From the NCBI GenBank assembly GCA_029448655.1, contig JACCLO010000011.1, forward strand, positions 2,108,001 to 2,172,000: a DNA stretch of 64,000 bases. Reading direction: 5' to 3'. The notes beneath the pieces were generated by a model. That model worked only from the letters and a program-made list of their open reading frames with translations, had not been told where the DNA came from and made no database searches. The position numbers were made by a program, and so were the translations under genes. Shown here in pieces: positions 10,344 through 20,463 of the stretch (its first letter is position 1; each line of letters opens with the position of its first letter). Origin of the DNA: Wolfiporia cocos. Taxonomy: Eukaryota; Basidiomycota; Agaricomycetes; Polyporales; Phaeolaceae.

Positions 10344-13300
10344 ACCTACCCCCCTGCGCCTCCTTAACTGGTGGCGCCTGGGTTTTTCCTCCAACAGGTG
10401 TCTGAGATAGCGCAGGGGCCGCTGCTCTCCTGCAAAGGGGATGCATGCTCCGTGGCTGTGGATATGGGATACATCGGCGGCGGGCTTAGCGGCCTGCTGC
10501 CACCCAGTGGGGCGCTGCTTGCCTAATCAGCAGCATGCGTCCTGCGAACCCGGACTCCAGGGTTAAGGAGAGACGGCTGCTTCCTGACAAGGTTGCGGCT
10601 GTCAGCGGTTGAGACCCGCCTATTGGGAAAAGGGGACCGTCTGCCTGTGTGCGCGCAGCCCCCTGTCTTGGCAATCCCTGTTCAGGGACCCAACACTACC
10701 AGTAGGATCCCCATAGGGATATGCGCTTCGGCGTATTCCCTTAGTAGGGTGTGGGAATCTTCCAAAGCCGCCCCCCAGGCGTAAGGGGCCCGCTTGGGAT
10801 CTCCTTCGGGGAATCCAAGTGGTGAGGTGGTGAGACTCGCAAGGTCAAACCAGCCGAGGTCACTCGCGGTAGCCAATAGCGTAAGTCCTACGGGCAGCTC
10901 GGTGTGCGAGCCTGGGTTAAACGGATTTGGGGCCCCACCGGAAGCATGCGGCGTTGCCCACCATCTTTGATGTGTGGAGCGCTCGTGAATGCGCGATCTT
11001 AGATCGACGGATGGTTTTTTAGCCCTGATGTGACACCCAGGTGGCTATAGATGGCAAGCCTTACCACTAAAGCGTGGACCGGTCGCGGTGTAATACTGCG
11101 ACCACTTTCCAGCTCATCTCCGCGAGGAAATGGGCTGTGTATCCTATTCCCAACCATGTGACCCAGCCTGTCAAGCGCTGGCAGTCACCGACTCTCTTTC
11201 TAGAAGGAAGTCGCGCGCTTCGATGAAGACACCTGTCGGCTAACTTCCGCGCGGCGTCCTGAAAAGGGCGCCCCTAACCATGCCCCCGTTCTTCTTGTGT
11301 TAGACATGACCACTCAGCGTTGATCGCTGATGACGAGCTCTCTTTCAGGTACCCTGGTATCCCAGTCAATAAGTAGATAAATATGTAGTTTTAGTGGCGG
11401 CTCCTAGTAGATAGCAATACTTGTATTAGCTTAGAAACCGCCCAATAGCATTTGTATTCGCCTTTGGAAATCCTGCGTCACCTGCTGGTTCCCAGGTTAT
11501 CTAGCCTGGTTAAGGTCGCTTATGTACATAAAAAGCAACCTTTACGTCTTACGGGTACACTAAGTCAATCGAAAAACGATACTAGTACCTGTTCCCTTAG
11601 ACGTAGGATCGCGTACGCTTGGCAAATATATGCTTATAACTATTATTACTGTGGGAATAACCTAGTACCAAGTCGATTAGGATTCACATAATCCGTCGGC
11701 GCCCGTTTGACTTCGGTCTTCGCTCCTGAAAAGGGGATTCGGGTTATGGAGCATCTGTCATTTGGTCACATGTCATAAGAACCTTTGAACGGGGGCACCC
11801 CTTTCGGTAATGGAACTCCTGAAAAGGAAATTACCATCCGTTTGGGAAGAGACGTCTGACAAGCGTCTATAAATAATTGGGTACAGCGCTGTTTCCACCA
11901 GCCACCCATGTACAAACAGATCGCAACAAGATTACCTCATTGAATCTTGCAATCTGGGTTAGAGGAAAGGAAAACAAGGGACCCACGCTATTGATACGCG
12001 TTCCCTTGAAGTGTAGCGGAGGCCGCAAGGCTTCTAGAATCACACTTCATTCGGCATTCTCGCACAATCGCCGAATCCACACCGGTTTCCAACCGGTTCC
12101 CCCCCTGTATTGAAATCGACAATTTCGCACGCCACTCGCAAAATTCGTCACGAGGCTCGCTACCTCACCTTTGATTTCACTTCGATTCAACTTTTCTCTG
12201 TGGGGAGAATAACCGAATTCGAAAAATACACCTTAGCAACTCAATGCGATCGTCCGCAAAAGGTCTCGAAGAAGCACTCGAAAACTTCCAGAGATAACAA
12301 GGGAGTCCCCCTTATTAGGACAATCAAGCCGATTTGGCAATCGGTTATCATTTATTTGCTTGGTTTACGGAAACCTGCGCCGTCGAGACGCGCAATAAAT
12401 AAATCCGGATCTGTATCCTTACGCCAAGAAAGGATTACATCTCGTCACTACATCGAATATGGGCCTGGAAAACCCTTCGATTCCGACAAACTAGGGCTTG
12501 GAAACCTTAGTATAAAAATCTGGTCGCATATGCGAGCGACTATACTGGATACAGCCGTACATGGATATACGTCAAGAATACCTTCGGCCCACATCCACCC
12601 ACCCTTATCTGGGTATAGAGGCGGTTTAACCTCTTTAAAAACCAAAACCAACGGAATAGGTTTGATCGGGAGATCAAACGTGAAAGAGGGGGTGGAAACC
12701 CTAATTTCGCACCTAGGACCTTAACAAGTCTACTATCCCACGCTTACAAATGTACCTTACGGTCATTAAAGCAACAAACGACATGCACTAAGAGGCTTGA
12801 TTACCCTCATTCATGCTCGTACTGTCCTATTCGTATACGGACGACAACCTTGTAATAGGAATATAGTAGCTATCTATCCAATAGCGAAACATATCCTTCC
12901 CCAACGATCATCCCAGTTCCCACGCTTACAATGTCATACTCAATCGAAGAACGACTTTAACGACATACAAGCACATTGGAAACTACCGTCATTACCACCA
13001 CGTGACTTCAGCCCTTACGGGATATACCTATACGAGACAACTCCTGACAAGGATGTATGTTCTCACGGTTACCCAATAAAGGCCTCACTACGGCAACGAC
13101 ATTACAGTCTAGGGAATACAATCATAAGCATATGAACATAATGCACAATGATTAGTACCTATACTATGGGGTTTTACACGAGAAGCCTACTCGTTAATAA
13201 ATAGTGCATACAACCACGAAGGCACAGCTTCATTCCGGAACTTACGACTCCGAAGAGATCGCTACATTGAAGCAATCTAACTAGGGGACACAACCCCTGT

Positions 13301-14202
13301 AACAAATGGGCATTGACAAATGTTACACGCTTAGTACTTGCGATACTAGGGAGGCGACGCCTCATAAACGTTCATAAGGCGACGACCTTTAATAACCGTT
13401 CAACCGCATAAGTCGTACAAAGTAGGATTACCCCTGTACAAGCACAAAGCCTAAGACAACCGCCACGCGAATGAAGGAACTTGCAATCCCATTCACCGCT
13501 AGGCAATAGACGTCGAAAAAGCATCGCTATGTTACACTCAATGGGTACTACGCATAAGCCACTATAACCGCCCAAGGACTCGAAGAGACACTAGAAAATC
13601 TCCAGAGTTAACAGAAGAGCCCCTTCTTACAGGTATCCGGCACAATGCTTATCCGAAATACGTACAACGACACAATGCACCCTCTAATACGCTTGGCAAG
13701 CTATTGGAGCACAGATTACTAGTAGACTTCAAAGGCACTATATGATGTACATTCCATATCGCCTTCTACTACGAGTAACGTCATAAGCAAAAGCAACAAT
13801 CCGACAAAGGTCGCGAAAAGGCACTAGAACACCTTCAGCGATAACAGGAAAGCCCTTCCTCTTAGGATCCGCGTGCACAATGACAACACACTCTAGTAAC
13901 ACGACTACAATTCCCAAACAACGGCATTTGACCTTTCGGTCATCACGCGTTGATAATCGCTAGTAACGGCATTTAGCACTTCGCTATCACGCGTTACAAA
14001 TCACTTTAAGGAATAAAATCGCCTTCCACGCTCAGGTTCCATTCACAAGTCCTGAAACTCCCATTTATCCCTGTTCAATTGACAAATTGAAGCAGCACCA
14101 TAACGGCATTTGACACTTCGTCATCACGCGTTATACCGCTCTTGGGACGTACATAATGAGGAATAGTTTCATCAGGGACGATGAAACCTAAAGCGGGGGT
14201 AA
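10344..14202 (+). other. Internal region of element C, no recognisable coding
   Basis: A GC-rich leader (to ~11350) with blocks related to the family A leader is followed by an AT-richer part. The longest open frame (12110-12724, 204 codons) matches nothing I know and overlaps repeats. Visible repeats: three degenerate copies of a block of the type AAAGGTCGCGAAAAGGCACT (near 12258, 13570, 13806), three hairpin motifs near the 3' end, and many CTGAMAAG hairpins. The region ends in the polypurine tract AAAGCGGGGGTAA (14190-14202). Confidence 0.7.
13920..14132 (+). repeat. Three spaced hairpin repeats in element C
   Basis: Copies at 13920-13951, 13965-13995 and 14102-14132 share AACGGCATTT...ATCACGCGTT around a small hairpin whose stem differs: TGACC/GGTCA, TAGC/GCTA, TGAC/GTCA. 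The old inverted copy keeps the same three (15919-15949, 16535-16565, 16579-16610). They lie just upstream of the 3' LTR. Function unknown. Confidence 0.7.
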
Positions 14203-15297
14203 TGTCACAGATTTATCTGGGGCTTACAGCATTTTTCCTACGATTATAGCAATTTACCTGGGATTTATACGTCTACCTACAAGTTATCTACGGGTTAACT
14301 CCCATTGCCACCACGACAAGCTCTTAACTGGGCTTATCACCACATGACCAGCTTACATAACGCTACGGCACCTTCCGGTCCAATAGCATAGTTACAGCTA
14401 CGTCATACAGGTCTCGCCCGTCAGAGCAAGACCAGCCACGTCATAGATCTTAGATCATAATGATAGGCCGAGCGCGGCACGCTCGCATAATAATGTCCAC
14501 ATGTACAAACAGTGCCTCGCGGCCTTGTACTATTGGGTCGGCCTTCCCGGCTTCCCATTGCCATAAGATCCTTGATCACAATGGCACCTCAGGCGCGCCA
14601 CGCCTTCGCATAATAATGGCAACACGGCCAAATAGCACTATATTAGCATCAAGGCAATATCGCTATAGGCTCGGCCTTCTCGGCCATCCCACGGACTCGG
14701 CGTTCTCCAAGTCCCGGGCTTCTGCCATCACGGCGTTGCCCAAACACCGGTCCTCGCCTCACGGCTAAGACCACCATATGTTCCGGTAACCTTCCGGACC
14801 GGACATATCATATGCTACGGTGCCTACTGGCCCAATAGCATTACGACCTCGGCGCTCCGCCTTGGTCAGCATCCGATGACCGGCCAATCGCCATTATACC
14901 TCACGGTATCCGGCAACCGGCATCCCTTATACCCGGGCTGCGCCCGTCTTCACATGTCCATCTAACGATGAGACCACACACTCTCTATTTTACCATTGGC
15001 CCGGCCATTACCGGCGGGCCACGGCCTTTGTAGAGTAGTCATACCACTTGGTCGCCCTTATGGCAACCAAGCCCACATTCCTTATCGGGCATGTACTATA
15101 CAGTAGCACATGACCCGTTATATATGTGTATATAAGTAGGGCCTTGACGGCCTATAAACCCTAGTTCTATTCTTCTCGGCGTGCGCCGTAGAAGAACCTT
15201 CCACCTACTACCGTGCCTGATAACCTCTTCCTCACCTAAGTCGCCTAGTTCATCGCAGGATACTGGCTTGGTGAGTCCCACAGAGCCATCTGTGTCA
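14203..15297 (+). repeat. 3' LTR of element C
   Basis: 1095 bp; I see no difference from the 5' LTR. Followed by the target duplication CGTGG. Confidence 0.93.
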
Positions 15298-15302
15298 CGT
15301 GG

Positions 15303-15848
15303 CATGTGTTACAGCCCGGTCCGGATGGTTACCGGGGCATGTGTTGGACTTAGCCGTGAGGCGAGGTCCGGTGTTTGGGCAACGCCGTGATGGCAGAAGC
15401 CCGGGACTTGGAGAACTCCAAGTCCGTGGGAGGCCAAGAAGGCCGTGACCTATAGCGATATTGCCGTGGTGCTAATATTATGCTGTATGGTCGTGTTGAC
15501 ATTATTATGCGAGCGTGCCGCGCTCGGCCTGTCATTGTGATCTAGGATCTTATGACGTGGCAGGTCTAGCTCGTAAGGGCGAGACCGGGTGACGTAGCTA
15601 TGACGATTGCTATTGTCTAGACGTATATGACGTATTGCGGATATCGGACCGTAAGGTTACCGATGATATCATTAGTCTTGTGACGTAGCGGTGTATAAGC
15701 TGGTCATGTGGTTGATAAGCCCAGTTAAGAGCTTGTTGTATGGCAATGGGAGTTAACCCGTAGATAACTTGTAGTTAGACGTATAAATCCCGGATAAATT
15801 GCTATAATCATAGGAAAAATGCTGTAAGCCCCAGATAAATCTGTGACA
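15303..15848 (-). repeat. Old family C LTR, right piece
   Basis: Continuation of the LTR begun at 8756 (together ~1026 bp). It ends AAATCTGTGACA and is followed by TTACCCCCGCTTT, the reverse of the C polypurine tract, confirming that it is the 3' LTR of an inverted old C element. Confidence 0.85.
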
Positions 15849-17053
15849 TTACCCCCGCTTTAGGTTTCATCGTCCCTGATGAAAATTTTCCTCATTTTGT
15901 ACGTCCCAAGAGCGGTATAACGCGTGATGACGAAGTGTCAAATGCCGTTATGGTGCTGCTACAATTTTGTAAATTGTTGTCACGGTTTTCACCGTGGCAT
16001 GGGTTCGATCCCGCGTCCTCTCAGACATATGGTCATATGATTACGCGCATCCTCTAGTGTAGTGGTATATCGCCCCCATAGCAGCGTAACTAACCACGTG
16101 CTTAGGTCGTTCAGTAGTTATGTACTGTATCATGTGATGTACTGCGCGCACGGTCCCTTACTGTAGGGTAGGACTACTCGCGCGCCTCTTAGCACACTCA
16201 TGTATATAGTCTCTGCGCTGAGGTCCTTAAGACCTCATGCTTGTTATTCTCGACGTTGGGGCTTGTCCCCCTGTATACCATCTCTACCCCTGTGTGCGCC
16301 TGCTGGCTTAGCCACCTCTTAGACTTGCTCGTCTGCACCTCGTCACTGCGGTGTGGGGATACCCCCAAAGGACTTACGCGTTAGGATGAGGGCCACTAGG
16401 ACAGCGGTACACAGGATATACGGTATGAGCGTATATCTGTGTCAATTGTACAGGGATAAATGGGAGTTTCAGGACTTTGTAGTGGAACCTGAGCGTTGAA
16501 TGGGATAGCGATTGTATTCCTTATTGCGATTTGTAACGCGTGATAGCGGAGTGCTAAATGCCGTTACTAGCGATTATCAACGCGTGATGACCGAAAGGTC
16601 AAATGCCGTTGTTGGGGAGGGATAGTCTTGTTACATGAGTATATTGTCATTGTGCATGCGGATCCTAGAAGGAAGGGCTCTCCTGTTATCGCTGAAGGTT
16701 TTCAAGTTCCTTTCTGCGACCTTGGTCGGATTGTTGCTTTTGCTTATGACGTTACTCGTAGTAGAAGGCGATACGTGTTGTTCATCATATAGTGCCGTTG
16801 TAGTCTACTTGTAATCTGTATCTCCAATAGCTTTGCCAAAGCATATTAGAGGGTGCATTGTGTCGTTGTACAGTTTTCGGATAAGCATTGTGCCGGATAC
16901 CTAGAAGTGAGGGCTTCACTGTTAGCTCTGGAGATTTTCTAGTGTCTCTTTGAGCCCTTTTGCGGTTACAGTGGCTTATGCGTAGTACCCATTGAATGTA
17001 GCATAGCGGTGCTTTTTCGACGTCTATTGCTGTATATCGGTGAAAGGGGAGCA
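15849..17053 (-). mobile_element. Internal region of old element C, part 1
   Basis: Reverse complement of the 3' part of the C internal region, diverged. It contains the three hairpin repeats and an S solo LTR, and is interrupted at GAGCA by element A1; it continues at 27673. No coding sequence. Confidence 0.85.
15978..16444 (+). mobile_element. Solo LTR, family S, with target duplication
   Basis: 467 bp TGTCACGG...CTGTGTCA flanked by ATTGT (15973-15977, 16445-16449), inserted in the old C copy. It has TATA (TGTATATAG), start-region hairpin TGAGGTC-CTTAA-GACCTCA (16219-16237), and a tRNA-like pair GGTTCGATCCC and TAGTGTAGTGG near its 5' end. Confidence 0.88.
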
Positions 17054-17753
17054 TGTCACAGATTTGGGACATGCCACTATTTTTCCCGTATTTTTACCTA
17101 TTTATCTGGTATTTCTACGACCTTGTAGACATTTACGCTGCTAAGCGCCCGTCTACACGTACACGCAACCAAACAACACGTACACAACGCGGTATACGTC
17201 CACTTGTCATAACAACACGTACATAACACGCTTGTACGCATCCATGACTCAGCGGACTAACCTTCTGGTGTCACGCGCCTCACTCATATCCCGGTACCGG
17301 GCTATGTCAGTACCATTGGATAAGCGGCCCGCTCGTTATCACATGCCAACAACCTCACGATTACTCATATCCCGATACCGGAATATAAGAATCACGTGCA
17401 TGGCTTACTAACGTAGCTACAGCCACTTCCACAACATGGACCTACGGTCCAAACAAACGATCTTACTGGTGCGGCCATTACCGGCGCACATGGTCTATAG
17501 TAGAATACGACTTAGCTGTAATAACTGTATCTGCGCACGGACCGTTCTCATGTTTGGTTCCCTTCGGGATAGCCAAACACTACATGTATATAAGTAGGCT
17601 TAGCAGCACGCTAAGACCTTAGATTTGTTCTCTGCATTCGCACAGTTACATACCATCCCTGTTTGCGCCCACTAGCTTCCTCACCAACCTTCCGCAACAT
17701 CTTCAAGTCGCCTACAAGGTTATAGTGTGAGTCCCACAGTCTAGTCTGTGCCA
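17054..17753 (+). repeat. 5' LTR of A1
   Basis: 700 bp TGTCACAGATTTGGG...CTGTGCCA. TATA box TATATAAG at 17587; expected transcript start near AGATTTGTTCT (17621-17631). Between them is the hairpin CTTAGC-agcac-GCTAAG; the A0 and A2 LTRs have CTATC/GATAAG there. The LTR ends with hairpin CACAG-TCTAGT-CTGTG. Confidence 0.95.
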
Positions 17754-17755
17754 TA

Positions 17756-17766
17756 AGAACAAATCT
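17756..17766 (+). promoter_or_regulatory. Self-primer binding site of A1
   Basis: AGAACAAATCT, 2 nt after the LTR, pairs with 17621-17631 over 11 nt. In Tf1-type elements the first 11 nt of the transcript fold back to prime reverse transcription; spacing and length here are the same. Confidence 0.75.
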
Positions 17767-19397
17767 CCCCCTACCCCCGCCCTTGCGCTTGCGCTTGGGC
17801 CTGGGTTTCTATCCTACAGGGGTATATTGCTTGTTGCTGCGCACATCCCTTTCTGCCTGACAAGGCGATTGGGGTGATAGTTGAGATCTGGGGGATACAT
17901 CGCCATCCTCGGCAGAGGATTGGCAACCAGGAAAGCCACACCGCCTTTTTAGGCAGGAGGCCTACCTAACCCGGACTCCAGGGTCAAGGAGACATGGTCC
18001 TCGCTGACAAGCTTGGACTATGCGCGGTTAAGACCCGCCTGTGGAGAAAAAGGGACGGTCTGCCTGTGTGCGCCCAACCCCCTGTCATGGCAAGCGTTGT
18101 TCAGCGCCCCATCACTATCCACAGGGTCATCACTATGATGGCATGGGGATTTTCCAAAGCCGCCTCCCAGGCGTAAGGGACCTGCTTTGAACCCGTTATG
18201 GGAAAAGCAGTGAGGGGGGTGACGTAAAAAATCACCCTGCCATAGGTCACTCGCGGTAGCCAATAGCATAAGTCCTCCGGGCAGCTCGGCGTGCGAGCAT
18301 GGGTCAAACGGATTTGGGGTCCCATTGGAAGAGAAGCGCGTGGCCCACTCCTTCGGGATGTGGAGCGCTGCTATCTCGCGATCTTAGATTGACAGTGGTT
18401 TTTTAGCCCTGATGTGACACCCATGTGGCTACAGACGGCAACCTCATTGTGTCACAGACTTACCTGTCTGTGCGACCCTGGCTACAGGGGAACCCCCACA
18501 AGCCTGCATAGAGTGAGCAGACGGCGCCGTCGTACTCATAGGACAGCCCTGACGAACTCATAGGTCCACTTACAAGGTGCCCAGCCGCCAGTGACGAACT
18601 CATAGGTCCACCCTGCAAGTGCCCAGCCGCCAAGACCCCCAGACGACGAGTCGCAACCCACAGACTAGCAGTCGAGATGGGGCCCCGGGCCAGCAGCAAC
18701 GCAGACAGATGGTAAGAGAGGAGCTTGCGCTCAATGACGAGAATCCTAAAGATGGGGAGTAAGCCCCATCTTGTCGTATATTATATACATGAGCGTGGAT
18801 ACTACTAGTACTGCCCTAAAGAGATGTCCTGTGCGCCGTATCTAAGGGATCAGGTGACAAGTAACGCTACATGACATACTGTGACCATAAGTGACTGTAC
18901 CTGAGGCGCGCGCTACCCTACAGCGCTAACCGATACGGTCAGGTGATATACAGTAACTGGGCGCGACGTGAGAGTAGCGTTAGCGTAGCGGTGCGGCGTA
19001 CGCCTAGCGCCGCACATACAACTAAGGCGAGGAGACGTACAGTGGCCCCCCGGGCACATCCGTGACACATTGTTGAAGCATGGACAGGCTAAGGGATGTA
19101 AAATCCCAGCCACTTTCCGGCATCGTCCCTCCGGGGCGGTGTCGTGTATCCAAATCCCAATCATCTGACCCAGGAACCGGCCTGGCAGTCAGCAACTCTA
19201 CCCCTGGAGTCGGCGCCTCTGACCATTAGGGTCATGCGAATATCCGCGCCGTCTCGGCACAGGGTTTGCGCGCAACATAAGAGTAATTATGCCCCGTAGT
19301 ACACCTTCTTTGCTCCTGAAAAGGAGTCCACTACCCTACCTTACATAATCCCTTCTATTCCTGTTCTTGGACGTATCACTGGGAAACCACGTTTCTC
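17767..19397 (+). other. Leader of A1 (split by a solo LTR)
   Basis: About 1 kb of own sequence (17767-18449 and 19068-19397) plus a nested S LTR. It shares conserved blocks with A0, A2 and C. The hairpin GCCT-GACA-AGGC (17855-17866) corresponds to ACTCCT-GACA-AGGAGT in A2 (29407-29422): the stem changed on both sides, the loop did not. Another is CTCCT-GAAA-AGGAG at 19313-19326. No conserved protein frame. Confidence 0.6.
18450..19067 (-). mobile_element. Solo LTR, family S, nested in A1 leader
   Basis: 618 bp, minus orientation, with target duplication CATTG (18445-18449, 19068-19072). Reversed TATA near 18780 and hairpin AGATGGGG...CCCCATCT (18750-18771) with loop CTTACT in the sense strand. 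A2 has the uninterrupted site. It inserted after A1 did. Confidence 0.92.
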
Positions 19398-20316
19398 ATG
19401 AAGGCTGCACTTTCTAGAATCATGCCCCGCATTACCCGTCGCACTCGTGGCTCCTCCACTGCCCCCTACGTTAAGCCGGCAAAGCGGTCCCTTCTCAGCC
19501 GCATCGACACCGCCGACATTCCTCGGGCAGAGGATGTCACCTACACACTTCCTGTAAAGGAAGATTACACTGGGAAGCTCCATCTTTGGGAGATTCCCGT
19601 CCACATGCCAAAGCACATTGCTGAGGCTGGGAAACCCGCTCCTCGACCTCCCAAACCAGTTCCGCTCGCTAAGCGTATCTGGACAGAGGAAGAGAAGCTA
19701 GCGCAGTCCATTACCGCCATGGAAGGTCTCCTGGAACTCCGGGAGATCAACAAGCTCAAGCTCGCCCGCGATAAGCTGAATAAGCAAATCGCCGCCAAAC
19801 AAGCCGCCAAGGAAGCCAAGCAAGCATCTTCTTCACTGGCCCTCCGTCTCTCCAGCCCGGCGGCCGGACCTCCCGTTCCGACCAACCACAAGATTCTCGA
19901 CCCTTCCCTCGTCTTCAGGAAGAAGAAGCCTCTCCAAGCATGCGATCAAGTTATTCCCATGCTAGAAGGCACTCTCACTCGTCTCACTCCTCTCGCCAAC
20001 CACCCCCCTAATTACCCAGGCTTCCATATGGAAAACGACATGCGTTTCCATACTATGGTAGTAGAATTGGAGGACTTGGTGGATAACGGATAGAGCGAGA
20101 CGGGGAAGGATCACCAATAGAGACTGGAGAATTATGAAAAAGTATTGCAAACAGCTCGGCAATATTTCCTTTTTGGATTGGCGTACGGACTTGGCTCGTA
20201 TCGTAGCAGAATGCGTAGCGCTACAAATTACTTTTGCCTTCGGTGTAACACCACCTGACAAGGTGGCAGGTCCCTCAACTACCTCGGTAGAAGAGGATAT
20301 ACTCGCGATTGTATAG
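19398..20316 (+). pseudogene. ORF1 of A1, frameshifted
   Basis: Same 307-codon ORF as A0 2170-3093. The first 231 residues are open, then a 5-nt deletion next to 20089 (TAAAG present in A0 and A2) shifts the frame; the C-terminal frame resumes at 20134 and ends at 20316. Function unknown; basic N-terminus and Lys/Ala/Glu-rich helix as in A0. Confidence 0.85.
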
Positions 20317-20463
20317 TAGAAATACTATCATCTTTTAACTCTGAAATAGAGTGCGAGTGTGATCTATTACGAAAGTTGCAGCTTTCAAACCCAATCCCTT
20401 CTTAAGAATCTAAGACAATGAGTAACCGGAAACTAACATTCGTCATAAACAGATTCACAAAAA

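Larger units (their letters stand above)
9236..15297 (+). mobile_element. Non-autonomous LTR element C (large retrotransposon derivative type)
   Basis: 6062 bp element with two 1095 bp LTRs and the perfect target duplication CGTGG (9231-9235, 15298-15302). The internal 3872 bp carry a primer-binding site, a leader related to that of family A, and a polypurine tract nearly identical in context to that of A1, but no gag, protease, RT or integrase. Reading both LTRs side by side I found no difference, so insertion is recent. It most likely moves with enzymes of family A, whose LTR ends and internal ends it shares. It sits inside an older inverted copy of the same family. Confidence 0.9.

Noticed and set aside
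12110..12724. 204-codon frame in the interior of element C
   Set aside because: No recognised domain, overlaps the degenerate internal repeats, and is not kept in the old C copy.
15978..16120. Possible tRNA genes (B-box and A-box-like sequences in S LTRs)
   Set aside because: The blocks are in the wrong order and usually on opposite strands; no cloverleaf or acceptor stem forms. Kept only as a finding on LTR structure.
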